From Acinetobacter marinus (GTDB lineage: Bacteria; Pseudomonadota; Gammaproteobacteria; Pseudomonadales; Moraxellaceae), in assembly GCF_900096915.1 (NCBI RefSeq), contig NZ_FMYK01000001.1:434001-498000 (forward strand): a DNA stretch of 64,000 nt. Direction: 5' to 3'. This document shows, in pieces, positions 1 to 9,340 of this stretch. The notes below the pieces were generated by a model. The model was not told where the DNA came from, ran no database searches, and worked only from the letters and a program-made list of their open reading frames with translations. The translations under genes were made by a program, and so were the position numbers. The first letter of the stretch is position 1; each line of letters starts with the position of its first letter.

Positions 1-480
1 TTAAGCTCGCACGTTCCGCCTGGCACACCAAGTGCCAAGGATTTATTCGGTGAGTCGATCGGCTTTGTATTAATGGAAACCATGGCGCTGTTGATTTCAT
101 CAGTGACCTTTGGTTTTGCGGTACTTGCACGTCATAAAAATGACGTGGGTGGTGTCCTTAAATGGTTAGTGATTACTTTCCTTTTCGGTGCATCATTCAT
201 CGGCATGGAACTGTATGAATTCCATCATTTGGTTCATTCAGGTCACGGTCCAAGTACTAGCGCATTCTTATCTGCATTCTTTACCCTAGTTGGTACGCAC
301 GGTATTCACGTGACTTCTGGCTTGGTGTGGATGTTGGTATTGATGTACCAAATCAAAAAGAACGGCTTAACGCTACCAAACACACGTCGTTTGGCTTGTT
401 TAAGTTTGTTCTGGCACTTCCTCGATATCGTATGGATTTGTGTGTTTAGCTTAGTTTACTTAGGTGGGGTTCTATCATGA
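1..480 (+). CDS. cyoC: Cytochrome bo3 ubiquinol oxidase subunit III, 5'-truncated
   Basis: Subunit III of the quinol oxidase in the inner membrane, which passes electrons from ubiquinol to oxygen. The reading frame is open from base 1 with no start, so the gene begins outside the window. The visible 159 residues hold hydrophobic helices typical of the COX3 family, including a GMELYEFHHLV stretch and a C-terminal helix with FWHFLDIVWICVF, the usual end of CyoC. The stop overlaps the cyoD start by four bases (ATGA), which implies translational coupling. cyoA and cyoB presumably lie upstream. Recognition rests on these motifs and the following cyoD and cyoE. Confidence 0.95.
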   Translation, partial: LSSHVPPGTPSAKDLFGESIGFVLMETMALLISSVTFGFAVLARHKNDVGGVLKWLVITFLFGASFIGMELYEFHHLVHSGHGPSTSAFLSAFFTLVGTHGIHVTSGLVWMLVLMYQIKKNGLTLPNTRRLACLSLFWHFLDIVWICVFSLVYLGGVLS

Positions 481-800
481 GTCATGATGTGAATAATCCT
501 GGTGCAGCGCACGGTAGTTTCAAGCAATATACAATCGGCTTTATCCTGTCTATCGCCTTGACCATCATCCCCTTCGGGATGGTGATGTCAGGCATGACTG
601 GTGGTGTTGTTATTGCAACTGTTGCAATTACTGCGATTGCTCAGGTGTTAGTCCAGTTGGTGTTCTTCCTGCATTTAAATGGTTCAGAACAACAGCGTTG
701 GGACTCTATTGCCTTTATCTATACCATTTTAACCATCGCTATTTTGTTGATTGGTTCGGTATGGGTAATGAACAATCTACATGCGAACATGATGATCTAA
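477..800 (+). CDS. cyoD: Cytochrome bo3 ubiquinol oxidase subunit IV
   Basis: Small 107-residue inner-membrane subunit of the bo3 oxidase, thought to assist assembly of the copper/haem subunit I. It shows three hydrophobic segments (about residues 18-38, 43-66 and 79-100) and the VQLVFFLHLN element expected for the CyoD/COX4 family. The start codon lies inside the end of cyoC (four-base overlap). cyoE follows after 9 bases, so cyoC-D-E form one transcription unit. Confidence 0.95.
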   Translation: MSHDVNNPGAAHGSFKQYTIGFILSIALTIIPFGMVMSGMTGGVVIATVAITAIAQVLVQLVFFLHLNGSEQQRWDSIAFIYTILTIAILLIGSVWVMNNLHANMMI

Positions 801-809
801 ACGCTTGTC

Positions 810-1691
810 ATGTTTAAAAAGTACTTATTCCTGACCAAACCAGGGATTCTTTTTGGTAATTTCATTACCACTTTGGGCGGCTTCTTCTTAGCCGCCCAAG
901 GTTCGATTGATCTCCCCCTTTTGCTCTTAACGCTACTTGGTACGACCCTTGTCGTGGCATCTGGCTGTGTCTTTAATAATATTATCGACCAAGATATTGA
1001 CCAAAAAATGCAACGTACTCAGAATCGTGCTTTGGTCACCAAAGCGATTTCTGTACCGATTGCTTTTATTTATGGCAGTGTGCTCGGTGTCATTGGTTTT
1101 GCACTGTTGTATTTTTTGGTCAATCCTTTGGCATGTGTATTTGCTGGGATTGGTTTTATCGTCTATGTGTTTTTATATAGCCTATGGACGAAGCGCACCA
1201 GTATTCATCAAACCATTATTGGTAGCATCTCTGGTGCGTGTCCGCCTGTGATCGGCTATGTGGCTGTTGCTGAACAATTTGACTATGCAGCGCTGATTTT
1301 GCTCTTGGGTTATGCGTTTTGGCAAATGCCACATTCTTGGGGTATTGCGATTTATCGTTTTCAAGATTATACCAATGCCAATATCCCGATTCTGCCTGTT
1401 GCACGTAGCGTGAAACGCACCAAGATCGAATCGCTGATTTATGTGATTCTGTTTATCTTGACCATGAATCTGCTGTATGTGTTTGGCTATGCCAATATTT
1501 GCTTTGCCATCACCTTAAATGCGATTGGCGCATATTGGATTTATTTGAGTATCAAGGGCTTTAGTACAGCTGATGATCAAGTCTGGGCGAAGCGCTACTT
1601 CTTGTTTTCGGTGCAATTCATTACTGTGCTCAGTCTGAGCTTTTTGTTTACTGCGGTTACTCCTGCGCCGCAGTTACTTTTTCCATTCTAA
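810..1691 (+). CDS. cyoE: Protohaem IX farnesyltransferase (haem O synthase)
   Basis: Adds a farnesyl group to haem B to make the haem O used by cytochrome bo3. The protein has 293 residues and is a multi-pass inner-membrane member of the UbiA prenyltransferase family. The polyprenyl-diphosphate/Mg binding motif is visible as NNIIDQDIDQKMQRTQNR near residue 56. The second conserved region is HSWGIAIYRFQDY near residue 175. Length is normal. It is the last gene of the cyo operon and is followed by a hairpin at 1720-1745. Confidence 0.95.
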   Translation: MFKKYLFLTKPGILFGNFITTLGGFFLAAQGSIDLPLLLLTLLGTTLVVASGCVFNNIIDQDIDQKMQRTQNRALVTKAISVPIAFIYGSVLGVIGFALLYFLVNPLACVFAGIGFIVYVFLYSLWTKRTSIHQTIIGSISGACPPVIGYVAVAEQFDYAALILLLGYAFWQMPHSWGIAIYRFQDYTNANIPILPVARSVKRTKIESLIYVILFILTMNLLYVFGYANICFAITLNAIGAYWIYLSIKGFSTADDQVWAKRYFLFSVQFITVLSLSFLFTAVTPAPQLLFPF

Positions 1692-1719
1692 TCTCAATCG
1701 TTATCCAATTTTCTTGATC

Positions 1720-1745
1720 CGTACAAATCTGCTGTGATTTGTACG
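1720..1745 (+). terminator. Perfect 10-bp hairpin after cyoE, probable terminator
   Basis: The arms CGTACAAATC (1720-1729) and GATTTGTACG (1736-1745) are perfectly complementary around the loop TGCTGT, 28 bases after the cyoE stop. The downstream T-run is poor (TGATTGGTTTT), so it could stall transcription only partly or act as an mRNA 3'-end stabiliser. Confidence 0.5.
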
Positions 1746-1814
1746 TGATTGGTTTTGCATTCCATCATTTCCATTTATACTGAAGCAGATAATATATAAA
1801 TGGAATGATTCCAC

Positions 1815-4019
1815 ATGAACAATAACACTTTCTCTGCTCGAACATCATTTTTGCCACTGCCCCGTGCAACACTCGCTGTGCCTTTGACCGTGCTGGGTTT
1901 GGCTTTGGGTTATTCCCAATCGAGTCATGCCAGTCCAGATACGAGCTGTACGCCTATACTGAATTTAAGCATCGAAGACTACGATCGTTGTAGCAACATG
2001 CCGATTTTGGCTTCAGGCAATGACAATCAAACCAACGTCGCACTGCTACTCGCCGATCGTAATCTGTTAAAAATTAATCCAAACAAATGGAAAAATGACG
2101 GCTATGCACTGGATTATGGCTTGGTGCCTTTTGGACAAAGTGATCTCACTCTACTTCTCGAAAATACCCAACCCAATCGCCGTCAAAAATTTATCAACGA
2201 TGACAGCCTTGCTTATGACGAACACTGTAATAGCTTAATCCGAGGTGTCGAAGGCTTTGAGCACCGTGTCAAACAATTAAATATCAGTGCATCAGAACAA
2301 AGCAAACTGATTGCTCTGCGCAAAGGCTTTAACGAAGAATGTGATGGACAATTTGCCCTGATCAAAGTCGATGATGCATGGTCACAAACCACTCGTCTTT
2401 ATGCCTCGTATCTCAATGCATCGATTGCTTTTTATAATTCAGATTTCGCAACTGCCGAAAAAATTTATCAGATTTTAGCTCAAAGCGATGATCCTTGGGT
2501 CAAAGAAACTGCGCAATATATGCTGATCCGTGTTGCCGTCAATCAAGCCTATCAAAGCGGACTCGGGAAATATGGCAATTTAGATCGAAGCAAAATCGAC
2601 CAAAGTAAGCTCACCAAACTATTTAAATCCATTACTGCCTATTTAAATGCCTATCCTCAAGGACAATATGTTGCCAGTGCCCGTGGTTTCTTGCGTCGTG
2701 GCTATTGGATTGGCGGACATTATGACAAACTTGGCAATGAGCTGATGTGGCAAATTAATCACACCAAGCATAATGCCTACAACTTGGATATGGAAAAAGT
2801 CCCTGCTGAGTTTGACCGTTATTTATTCTCAAGCAAAGGCTTTCAAGGGCAGAATCTCCAAGACCCATTTTTACTGGCTGTGTATGACCTGATGCAAATG
2901 CGCAAGACCAATACCTTTGCTGACTATGATGATAAATCCTATCGCCCACTGTCTTGGTCGGCACTACAAGCACAGCAAAAATATTTTAAATCCGAGCCTG
3001 AACTGTTCCGATATTTGCAAGCATGGCACCTATTTACTCTGCAAAATAAACCCAACGACGCCTTAAACTTTTTGCCAAAATCGCAGCCCAAACAAATCAA
3101 TAGCTATCTAGAGCTGAGTCAAGTGGTGCTCAAAGGACGCATCTTAGAAGCGCAAAACTCGGCAGACTATGCAAAGCATGAACAATATTGGAAATCGGTC
3201 ATGCCACTGGCAAAAATTGCATTGTCTCGGGAAATGCTGGAGTTACCACTAGCGATTAGCATGCAAAATGACCGCAATTACGCTGGATTTACTGCAAAAA
3301 ACAGCTTGATTCAACAGCCAAACCTTCGACGAATTTTCATTCAAAATGTTGCTGACGCAAATACACTACAAAGCATGGCATCTTCAACAAGTACCCCGAA
3401 AGACGAGCGCTATCATGCGATTTTTAGTCTCTTGCAACAGAGTTTATTACAACAGGATTATGCGCTATTTGTGAAAAGCTATAGCTTATTGCCAAGTGAT
3501 GCAGCGAAATATAAATCATGGGATAGTAGTGACGAGTCTTTATACAATAAACCGCCCTTGTCTGTATTTACGTGGTCAGGTACGACGATTTCACCAACGA
3601 TCCAATGTTCTTCCTTACTCAATATCGCAAAAACGCTGGCACAAAAGCCAAATGATGCGCTGGCTCAGCTCTGCATCGGTGAAATGTTGCGCAACCGTGA
3701 AGGCAGTTATTATTATCCATTTTATCCTTATGAGCAGTTTAACAGTTTAAGTAGCGCCACGTTTGGTGATGTCAAAACGGCTTTTTGGGGGACAACCTTT
3801 AATCGTGGTGATATTTACCAACGCCTGATCAAACAACCCAAATCCGATCCGCTTCGCCCTTATGCGCTGTACCGTGCCATTCGCTGTTATGCGCCAAGTG
3901 GTCTGAATGACTGCCAAAATACGGATGTGGAAAAATCGGTACGCAAATCATGGTTTGATCAACTCAAACAAGATTATCCACAAACCACATGGGCAAAAGA
4001 ATTGCAATATTATTGGTAG
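1815..4019 (+). CDS. Large exported protein of unknown function
   Basis: I do not recognise this 734-residue protein. It starts with a basic/hydrophobic leader (about residues 15-40, ending SSHAS), which looks like a signal peptide with a cleavage site after SHA, so it is probably periplasmic or outer-membrane associated. The mature part is rich in helices, Tyr, Gln and Asn. Around residues 190-230 (YLNASIAFYNSDFATAEKIY) it resembles tetratricopeptide/Sel1-like helical repeats. Several Cys are present (for example SCTP, DRCSN, CSSLL, QLCIGEM), so disulphides are possible. It is a stand-alone gene, convergent with xdhC. Its function should not be guessed further. Confidence 0.8.
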   Translation: MNNNTFSARTSFLPLPRATLAVPLTVLGLALGYSQSSHASPDTSCTPILNLSIEDYDRCSNMPILASGNDNQTNVALLLADRNLLKINPNKWKNDGYALDYGLVPFGQSDLTLLLENTQPNRRQKFINDDSLAYDEHCNSLIRGVEGFEHRVKQLNISASEQSKLIALRKGFNEECDGQFALIKVDDAWSQTTRLYASYLNASIAFYNSDFATAEKIYQILAQSDDPWVKETAQYMLIRVAVNQAYQSGLGKYGNLDRSKIDQSKLTKLFKSITAYLNAYPQGQYVASARGFLRRGYWIGGHYDKLGNELMWQINHTKHNAYNLDMEKVPAEFDRYLFSSKGFQGQNLQDPFLLAVYDLMQMRKTNTFADYDDKSYRPLSWSALQAQQKYFKSEPELFRYLQAWHLFTLQNKPNDALNFLPKSQPKQINSYLELSQVVLKGRILEAQNSADYAKHEQYWKSVMPLAKIALSREMLELPLAISMQNDRNYAGFTAKNSLIQQPNLRRIFIQNVADANTLQSMASSTSTPKDERYHAIFSLLQQSLLQQDYALFVKSYSLLPSDAAKYKSWDSSDESLYNKPPLSVFTWSGTTISPTIQCSSLLNIAKTLAQKPNDALAQLCIGEMLRNREGSYYYPFYPYEQFNSLSSATFGDVKTAFWGTTFNRGDIYQRLIKQPKSDPLRPYALYRAIRCYAPSGLNDCQNTDVEKSVRKSWFDQLKQDYPQTTWAKELQYYW

Positions 4020-4065
4020 TTTAAACTGTAGTGTTGATGACAGTGTATTTATGCTGATCATGGAT

Positions 4066-5118
4066 TTATGAGTGTTGCGCAAATACTTGTAATAGCTGCG
4101 CCACCACAGCAACGGCGATGACCGCAGGTTGTTTAGAGTGAATTCCCTCAATGCCGATTGGACAAACCAAATGATTGAGCTGTGCTTGCTGATAGCCTCG
4201 CTGTTGCATGCGTTTTTCAAAGATTGCCCGTTTGCTTTTTGAACCGATCATGCCAACAAAAGCAAACGCTTGCGTAACAGATTGCAATGCAGCAAAGCAT
4301 AACTGCAAATCCAATTGATGATCGTGCGTCAAAATCAGCACAGCACCACTTCTGTCAAAATGCTGAAGCTCGGCTTCGGGCAAATCAGTACTGATGCAAT
4401 GCACCTGATCTTGTAAATCTTCTGCAAAAATATCATCTCGCGTATCCACCCAAGTGATCTGCACTCCGATCGGTAATAAACAGCGCACAATTGCCTCACC
4501 GACATGTCCCGCACCAAAAATCATCACCTTCATACGATATGGCATGATCTGTTGTTGCCATTGCCAATCAGAGCTGACGTGAAGTGAATTGCTTTGATGC
4601 TGATTGTTTTGATGAGAATGTTTTGAATGTGGATCATTCGTCTGAAAAGCGCTAACCAAACCTTGTGACGAATGATCACTGATCATCCAAACCGACCCCT
4701 GCTGATCAGTCACTTGGCGCAAGACCTGTTGTCCGTTTTGCCATGCCTTATGACATTCTAGGAGTTGTTGATTGGCATCTGGCTCAATTTTTTCAAAAAG
4801 TAGCCACATCACTCCACCACAGCATTGTCCCAAACGTGCGCTGAGATTAAAGCGTTCAATCCATCGTTGACGAGTGTCCTGACCAACTAACATCGCTTTT
4901 GCAAGATCAATCGCCTGATATTCCAAATGCCCACCACCAATGGTATCGGACTGCTGTATTTGTTGCTGTTGATCCAACGCCAACAGCATACTGGCACCAA
5001 CTTCTCGTGGTGTCGAACCATCGGCACGAATCACCGTGACCAAAACCACGGTTTGACCTTGCTGTTGCCAATCGACAAAATCACGCCACCACTGTAAATG
5101 CTGTTGCATCAGGTTCAC
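4066..5118 (-). CDS. xdhC: Xanthine dehydrogenase accessory protein XdhC
   Basis: XdhC-family proteins bind molybdenum cofactor, promote its sulphuration and insert it into the xanthine dehydrogenase large subunit. The 350-residue product has the N-terminal XdhC/CoxI domain (VTVIRADGSTPREVGASMLL, then CCGGVMWLLFE). After a His/Gln/Asn-rich linker (residues about 170-188) comes a Rossmann domain with GAGHVGEAIV and a C-terminal MIGSKSKRAIFEKRM element. The GTG at 5118 overlaps the xdhB stop (TAGTG), which implies coupling; an ATG three codons in (5109) is an alternative start. It is the last gene of xdhABC. Confidence 0.92.
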   Translation of the reverse strand: MNLMQQHLQWWRDFVDWQQQGQTVVLVTVIRADGSTPREVGASMLLALDQQQQIQQSDTIGGGHLEYQAIDLAKAMLVGQDTRQRWIERFNLSARLGQCCGGVMWLLFEKIEPDANQQLLECHKAWQNGQQVLRQVTDQQGSVWMISDHSSQGLVSAFQTNDPHSKHSHQNNQHQSNSLHVSSDWQWQQQIMPYRMKVMIFGAGHVGEAIVRCLLPIGVQITWVDTRDDIFAEDLQDQVHCISTDLPEAELQHFDRSGAVLILTHDHQLDLQLCFAALQSVTQAFAFVGMIGSKSKRAIFEKRMQQRGYQQAQLNHLVCPIGIEGIHSKQPAVIAVAVVAQLLQVFAQHS

Positions 5119-7496
5119 TAGCGCAGATGTGGCTGTGGTCGATCAGGCAAGGCTTGCCCCCGCCCAATCGTAATTGCACGCAAGATTTCCTCGGCGGTCG
5201 CAGGTGCGTTCAGCACCAGTGGCGCATCATCAGGAATCGCTGCTTGCACCGCTTGCTTGATCGCAGAAAAGACCGATAGCCCAAGCATAAATGGTGGCTC
5301 GCCGACTGCTTTGGAGCGATAAATCGTGTCTGCAACATTTTCTTGATCAAACAGTTTCACATTAAACACATGCGGAATATCGACACTGGTCGGAATCTTA
5401 TAGGTCGAGGGTGCATGGGTAAATAATCGCCCTGCATGTGCACCATCTGGCTGCCAATACAATTCCTCGGTGGTCAACCAGCCCATGCCTTGGATAAAGC
5501 CCCCTTCAATCTGCCCAATATCAATCGCAGGATTAATCGAACGCCCAACATCATGCAAAATATCGGTGCGCAATACTTTCATTTCACCCGTCAAGGTATC
5601 GATCGCCACTTCACTGACCGCAGCACCATAGGCATAATAAAAAAACGGGCGACCGAGATGATTGACCTGATCATAATGAATCTCAGGCGTTTTATAAAAA
5701 CCGCTATCCCAGAGTTGCACCCGTGCCATATAGGCACGATTGACCAAGTCTGAAAATGCCCAAGATTGATTGTTGGCTGTGGTGACTTGATTATTTTCAA
5801 ATTGCACCTGCGCTTCGTCACTTTGGCTGATTTCCGCCGCCAATTTCGCCAAACGCTCACGGATTTTAATACAGGCGTGCTGTACCGCTTTACCATTTAG
5901 ATCCGCACCACTGGACGCCGCCGTTGCTGAAGTATTTGGCACACGAGAGGTATCGGTGGCAATCAGTCTGACATTTTCGATGCTTAGCCCAAGCTCATGC
6001 GCAGCCACTTGACGGACTTTGGTGTACAGTCCTTGCCCCATCTCCGTACCGCCGTGGGTAATGGCGACCGTGCCATCCATATACACATAGACCAACGCCC
6101 CCGCCTGATTAAAATGCACAGCGTTAAACGAAATACCGAACATCAATGGCGTTAAGGCGATGCCACGCTTCAATATTTCATGGTGTGCATTAAATGCTTC
6201 AATCGCTTGCTTGCGCTGAAAATATTGACTAGATTCGAGTAATTCTGTGACGATTTTCGGTGCCACATTGTCCCGAACTTCTGCACCATAATGCGTCCGA
6301 TCACGCCCAAACCCTGATTTCTCGGCAAAAAAATTGCGCTGTCTGAGCAAAACAGGATCACACTTGAGATAGCGGGCAATGTCATCGAGAATATTTTCAA
6401 TCACAAACATTCCCTGTGGCCCACCAAAACCACGATACGCTGTATTGGACACGGTATTGGTTTTGCAACGTAGGTTGCGAAGTTGCACTGCATTCAGATA
6501 ATAGGCATTGCCAATATGACAAATTGCACGCTCGTTGACGGGACCTGATAAATCCGCAGAAAAACCACAATTCGATGCCAATTGTACTTTTAAGCCCTGT
6601 AACACGCCTTGATCATCGAATGCCACAGACCATTCATAGGCAAAGCCGTGGCGCTTGCCAGTGGCAGACATATCGTCATCACGGTCTAGACGCAGTTTAC
6701 ATGGTCGACCAGAGTGCTGTGCTGCCAATGCAGCAATACACGCCCACTGTGCAGATTGCGACTCTTTGCCACCAAATCCGCCTCCCATACGCCGCGTTTC
6801 CACGCTGACCTGGTGCATCTGATAGCCCAGTGCATGACAGATCAGCAACTGCATCTCGGTCGGATGCTGGGTCGAGCAATAGACTTTTAACTGATCATCT
6901 TCATGAGGCACGGCATAGGAAATCTGCCCTTCTAAATAAAAATGCTCTTGCCCACCGAGTTCGATCTCACCTGAGAGTTGGTGTGGAGCATGTTCAAATG
7001 CCTCTGCCACATCACCCTGACTAAAATCTACTGGCGGCAGCACCCACGATTGTTGTGCGATCGCTTCTTTGATACTTAAAATCGGGGTTTCTGCTTCATA
7101 GGTAACTTGTGCCAAACGTACTGCCTGACGTGCCTGCTGATAAGTTTTTGCAGCGACCACAAATAAGGCTTGACCATAAAATTCAACCTGATCTTTGGCA
7201 AAAATCGGATCATCTTTGACGATTGCCCCCCAATTATTCTCAATCGTCACATCATCGGCGGTATAGACCGCAACCACACCTTGCGCTTGACGCACCGCAT
7301 GCAAATCCAACTGTGTGATTTTCCCTTTAGCGCATTTTGAAAATCCCACTGCCAGATGAAGCGTATCTTCTAGCTCTGGCAAATCATCAATATAACTTGC
7401 CTGACCAGTCACATGCAGATGCGCGCTTTCATGCGGGATGGATTGCCCTGCTTTGGTGGATGGCTTGGAATGTTTGATTTCAATCGACTGATTCAT
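5118..7496 (-). CDS. xdhB: Xanthine dehydrogenase molybdenum-binding subunit
   Basis: Large subunit that hydroxylates hypoxanthine and xanthine to urate at a molybdopterin centre. The 792 residues carry the signatures RRMGGGFGGKE, TAYRGFGGPQG, GGTEMGQGLYTK and, near the end, KAVGEPPFMLG, whose Glu is the family's catalytic base. I start it at ATG 7496 (MNQSIEIKH). This start has a GGGGAG ribosome site seven bases upstream; an in-frame GTG at 7511 lacks one. That ribosome site is the last unit of the 12-bp tandem repeat at 7504-7563. It lies between xdhA and xdhC in one operon. Confidence 0.95.
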   Translation of the reverse strand: MNQSIEIKHSKPSTKAGQSIPHESAHLHVTGQASYIDDLPELEDTLHLAVGFSKCAKGKITQLDLHAVRQAQGVVAVYTADDVTIENNWGAIVKDDPIFAKDQVEFYGQALFVVAAKTYQQARQAVRLAQVTYEAETPILSIKEAIAQQSWVLPPVDFSQGDVAEAFEHAPHQLSGEIELGGQEHFYLEGQISYAVPHEDDQLKVYCSTQHPTEMQLLICHALGYQMHQVSVETRRMGGGFGGKESQSAQWACIAALAAQHSGRPCKLRLDRDDDMSATGKRHGFAYEWSVAFDDQGVLQGLKVQLASNCGFSADLSGPVNERAICHIGNAYYLNAVQLRNLRCKTNTVSNTAYRGFGGPQGMFVIENILDDIARYLKCDPVLLRQRNFFAEKSGFGRDRTHYGAEVRDNVAPKIVTELLESSQYFQRKQAIEAFNAHHEILKRGIALTPLMFGISFNAVHFNQAGALVYVYMDGTVAITHGGTEMGQGLYTKVRQVAAHELGLSIENVRLIATDTSRVPNTSATAASSGADLNGKAVQHACIKIRERLAKLAAEISQSDEAQVQFENNQVTTANNQSWAFSDLVNRAYMARVQLWDSGFYKTPEIHYDQVNHLGRPFFYYAYGAAVSEVAIDTLTGEMKVLRTDILHDVGRSINPAIDIGQIEGGFIQGMGWLTTEELYWQPDGAHAGRLFTHAPSTYKIPTSVDIPHVFNVKLFDQENVADTIYRSKAVGEPPFMLGLSVFSAIKQAVQAAIPDDAPLVLNAPATAEEILRAITIGRGQALPDRPQPHLR

Positions 7497-7563
7497 TGTA
7501 TTGCTCCCCACTCATAACCCCACTCATAACCCCACTCATAACCCCACTCATAACCCCAATCAT
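7480..7563 (-). CDS. Putative 27-codon repeat-encoded leader ORF overlapping xdhB
   Basis: On the minus strand the tandem repeat reads in one frame as ATG-ATT-GGG-GTT, then ATG-AGT-GGG-GTT three times, then ATG-AGT-GGG-GAG. It continues into QYNESVD and stops at TGA (7480-7482). The xdhB ATG at 7496 lies inside it in another frame. Each unit offers its own ATG, and a GGGG run precedes all but the first. It could couple translation of xdhA, this leader and xdhB, or be a by-product of repeat expansion. Only the sequence pattern supports it. Confidence 0.3.
   Translation of the reverse strand: MIGVMSGVMSGVMSGVMSGEQYNESVD
7504..7563. repeat. 12-bp tandem repeat, five units, xdhA/xdhB gap
   Basis: There are five head-to-tail 12-bp units (plus strand AACCCCACTCAT). 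The three central copies are identical and each end copy has small changes (first begins CT; last reads CCCCAATCAT). The array fills nearly the whole space between the xdhA stop (7572) and the xdhB ATG (7496). Such arrays change copy number by slippage. Because the unit is a multiple of three, the leader ORF frame would be preserved. Confidence 0.95.
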
Positions 7564-7571
7564 AGCCACGC

Positions 7572-9077
7572 CTACAACGCCACAACGGCGATCAAATCCT
7601 CAACACGAGTCATGGATTGCGCCTGTACTTTTTCGAGATAGAAGCGTTGTAAACAATTTTTTGCCACCTGCAAACGATATGCGCTACTGGCTCGACCGTC
7701 ACTTAATGGCTGAAAATCCTGTTCAAGGGCATGCTGTGCCTGTGTCATTCGCTCCATTGTAAGTGGCTGACCACGTAATACATTTTCGGCATGCTGTGCT
7801 CGTTTGGGAATCGCAGCCATTCCACCAAATGCGATTTTGACCGATTGCACCACGTTATGCTCATCTAGCTCACAACTGATCGCAGCACAAACCGCAGAAA
7901 TATCCTGCTCAAAACGTTTGGATATTTTATAGGTGGCAAATTTGAAATATGCAGTGTCAGAGCTTTGATGCAATGGAATTAAAATCGCTTCAATAAATTC
8001 GCCCGATTGCAGTGCCGTTTTTTGATAATCCAGATAAAAATCACACAAGTCGATTTCTCGAGTCTGCTCGCCACAACGTAGCCTTAAGCGACTATCTAAG
8101 GTCAATAATGCTGGCATCGAATCGCCAATCGGTGAGCCGTTGGCAATATTTCCGCCGAGCGTGCCTGCATTTTTGATCGGCATCGAGGCAAAACGGCGCT
8201 GTAATTCTGCAAAATCAGGATAAAAGCTGGAGATCTTTGATAAGGCATCCGTCAAGCTGACATTTGCACCAATTTCTAATTGATCGTTGATGATATGCAT
8301 CTGTTTCAGCGCTGTGACTTGACCAATATAAAGCATATCTCCCAAATCTCGTCCGAGCTTGGTCACCCAAAGCCCGACGTCGGTACTGCCTGCGATGAGC
8401 CGTGCTTGTGGATAGTGCTGACGCAAGGTAGCACATTCCGCTAAGGTTTTCGGTGCAAAAAAGTGTTGTCCATGCTCTTCTAGATGTAACGATGGCAAGG
8501 CTTCAATCTCTTTTAATATTTCAATGACTTTTTCACGTTCAAGGGCAATGCGTGGATAGTGATACGCCTGTTGTGCTGCATCTAAAATCGGACGATACCC
8601 CGTGCAACGACACAGATTGCCCGAAAGATAGTCACTGATTTGATCTTTGCTTGGTGCTTGTATTTCATTTTCGTACATCGACCATAAGGACATGATAAAG
8701 CCTGGGGTACAAAAGCCACATTGCGAACCATGATGATCCACCATCGCCTGTTGCACAGGATGCAAATCTGCATCCGTACCCAGTGTCAACGCTTTCAAAT
8801 CTTCGACTGTAAATAGCGCTTTGCCATCCAAGGTGGCTAGAAACTGAATACAGGCATTGACACTGCGCAGTTGCAGTTGATCCTCGACCAATTCACCAAC
8901 CACCACCGTACACGCACCACAGTCTCCTTCTGCACAGCCTTCTTTGGTGCCTGTCTGACGGGTTTTATTCTCCGAAATATATTCACGTAGATACTGCAAC
9001 ACGGTCATGCTTGGTGAAAAGTTTTCTAGATGCTGGCGTTGTCCTCGAAAATAAAATGTGACAGGACGTACTGACAT
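7572..9077 (-). CDS. xdhA: Xanthine dehydrogenase iron-sulphur/FAD subunit
   Basis: Small subunit that carries electrons from the molybdenum site through two [2Fe-2S] clusters to FAD and then NAD. The 501 residues show a plant-type ferredoxin domain (CAEGDCGAC, about residues 47-55) and the second cluster domain (CGFCTPGF and CRCTGY). A FAD-binding domain from about residue 200 (IAGSTDVGLW, NAGTLGGNIANGSPIGDS) and the CO dehydrogenase flavoprotein C-terminal domain follow. First gene of xdhABC; a perfect inverted repeat lies 59 bases upstream of its start. Confidence 0.95.
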   Translation of the reverse strand: MSVRPVTFYFRGQRQHLENFSPSMTVLQYLREYISENKTRQTGTKEGCAEGDCGACTVVVGELVEDQLQLRSVNACIQFLATLDGKALFTVEDLKALTLGTDADLHPVQQAMVDHHGSQCGFCTPGFIMSLWSMYENEIQAPSKDQISDYLSGNLCRCTGYRPILDAAQQAYHYPRIALEREKVIEILKEIEALPSLHLEEHGQHFFAPKTLAECATLRQHYPQARLIAGSTDVGLWVTKLGRDLGDMLYIGQVTALKQMHIINDQLEIGANVSLTDALSKISSFYPDFAELQRRFASMPIKNAGTLGGNIANGSPIGDSMPALLTLDSRLRLRCGEQTREIDLCDFYLDYQKTALQSGEFIEAILIPLHQSSDTAYFKFATYKISKRFEQDISAVCAAISCELDEHNVVQSVKIAFGGMAAIPKRAQHAENVLRGQPLTMERMTQAQHALEQDFQPLSDGRASSAYRLQVAKNCLQRFYLEKVQAQSMTRVEDLIAVVAL

Positions 9078-9135
9078 TTTCTATCCTTTATTGATGTGTA
9101 GCTTAATCATTTAAACCTAGCAATTCCAATGCCAC

Positions 9136-9158
9136 TTTGATGACAATGGATCATCAAA
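9136..9158. promoter_or_regulatory. Perfect 8-bp inverted repeat upstream of xdhA, candidate operator
   Basis: TTTGATGA (9136-9143) and TCATCAAA (9151-9158) are exact inverted copies around a 7-base spacer, between the divergent xdhA and DUF3142 genes. Size and spacing suit a dimeric repressor or activator. No regulator gene is adjacent, so which protein binds, if any, is unknown. Confidence 0.4.
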
Positions 9159-9340
9159 CGTATAAATATTCCGCAAAACCTGCAGAACGGATCATGTTCA
9201 GTTTCTGTTACAATCCAAATACTAAGGCGCTATAGCGATACGAAAACCGCCACTTCACATCCACAAAAATCATGTTTTGGTAGTGCTTGATCTTGAACAG
9301 TTTTAGCTTGAAAAATCCGACCAATAATTCTCGACAGCGC

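Noticed and set aside
7496..7762. Plus-strand frame translating the 12-bp repeat as repeated Thr-Pro-Leu-Ile
   Set aside because: It lies antisense to the xdhA 3' end, starts within the repeat's flank, and has no ribosome site.
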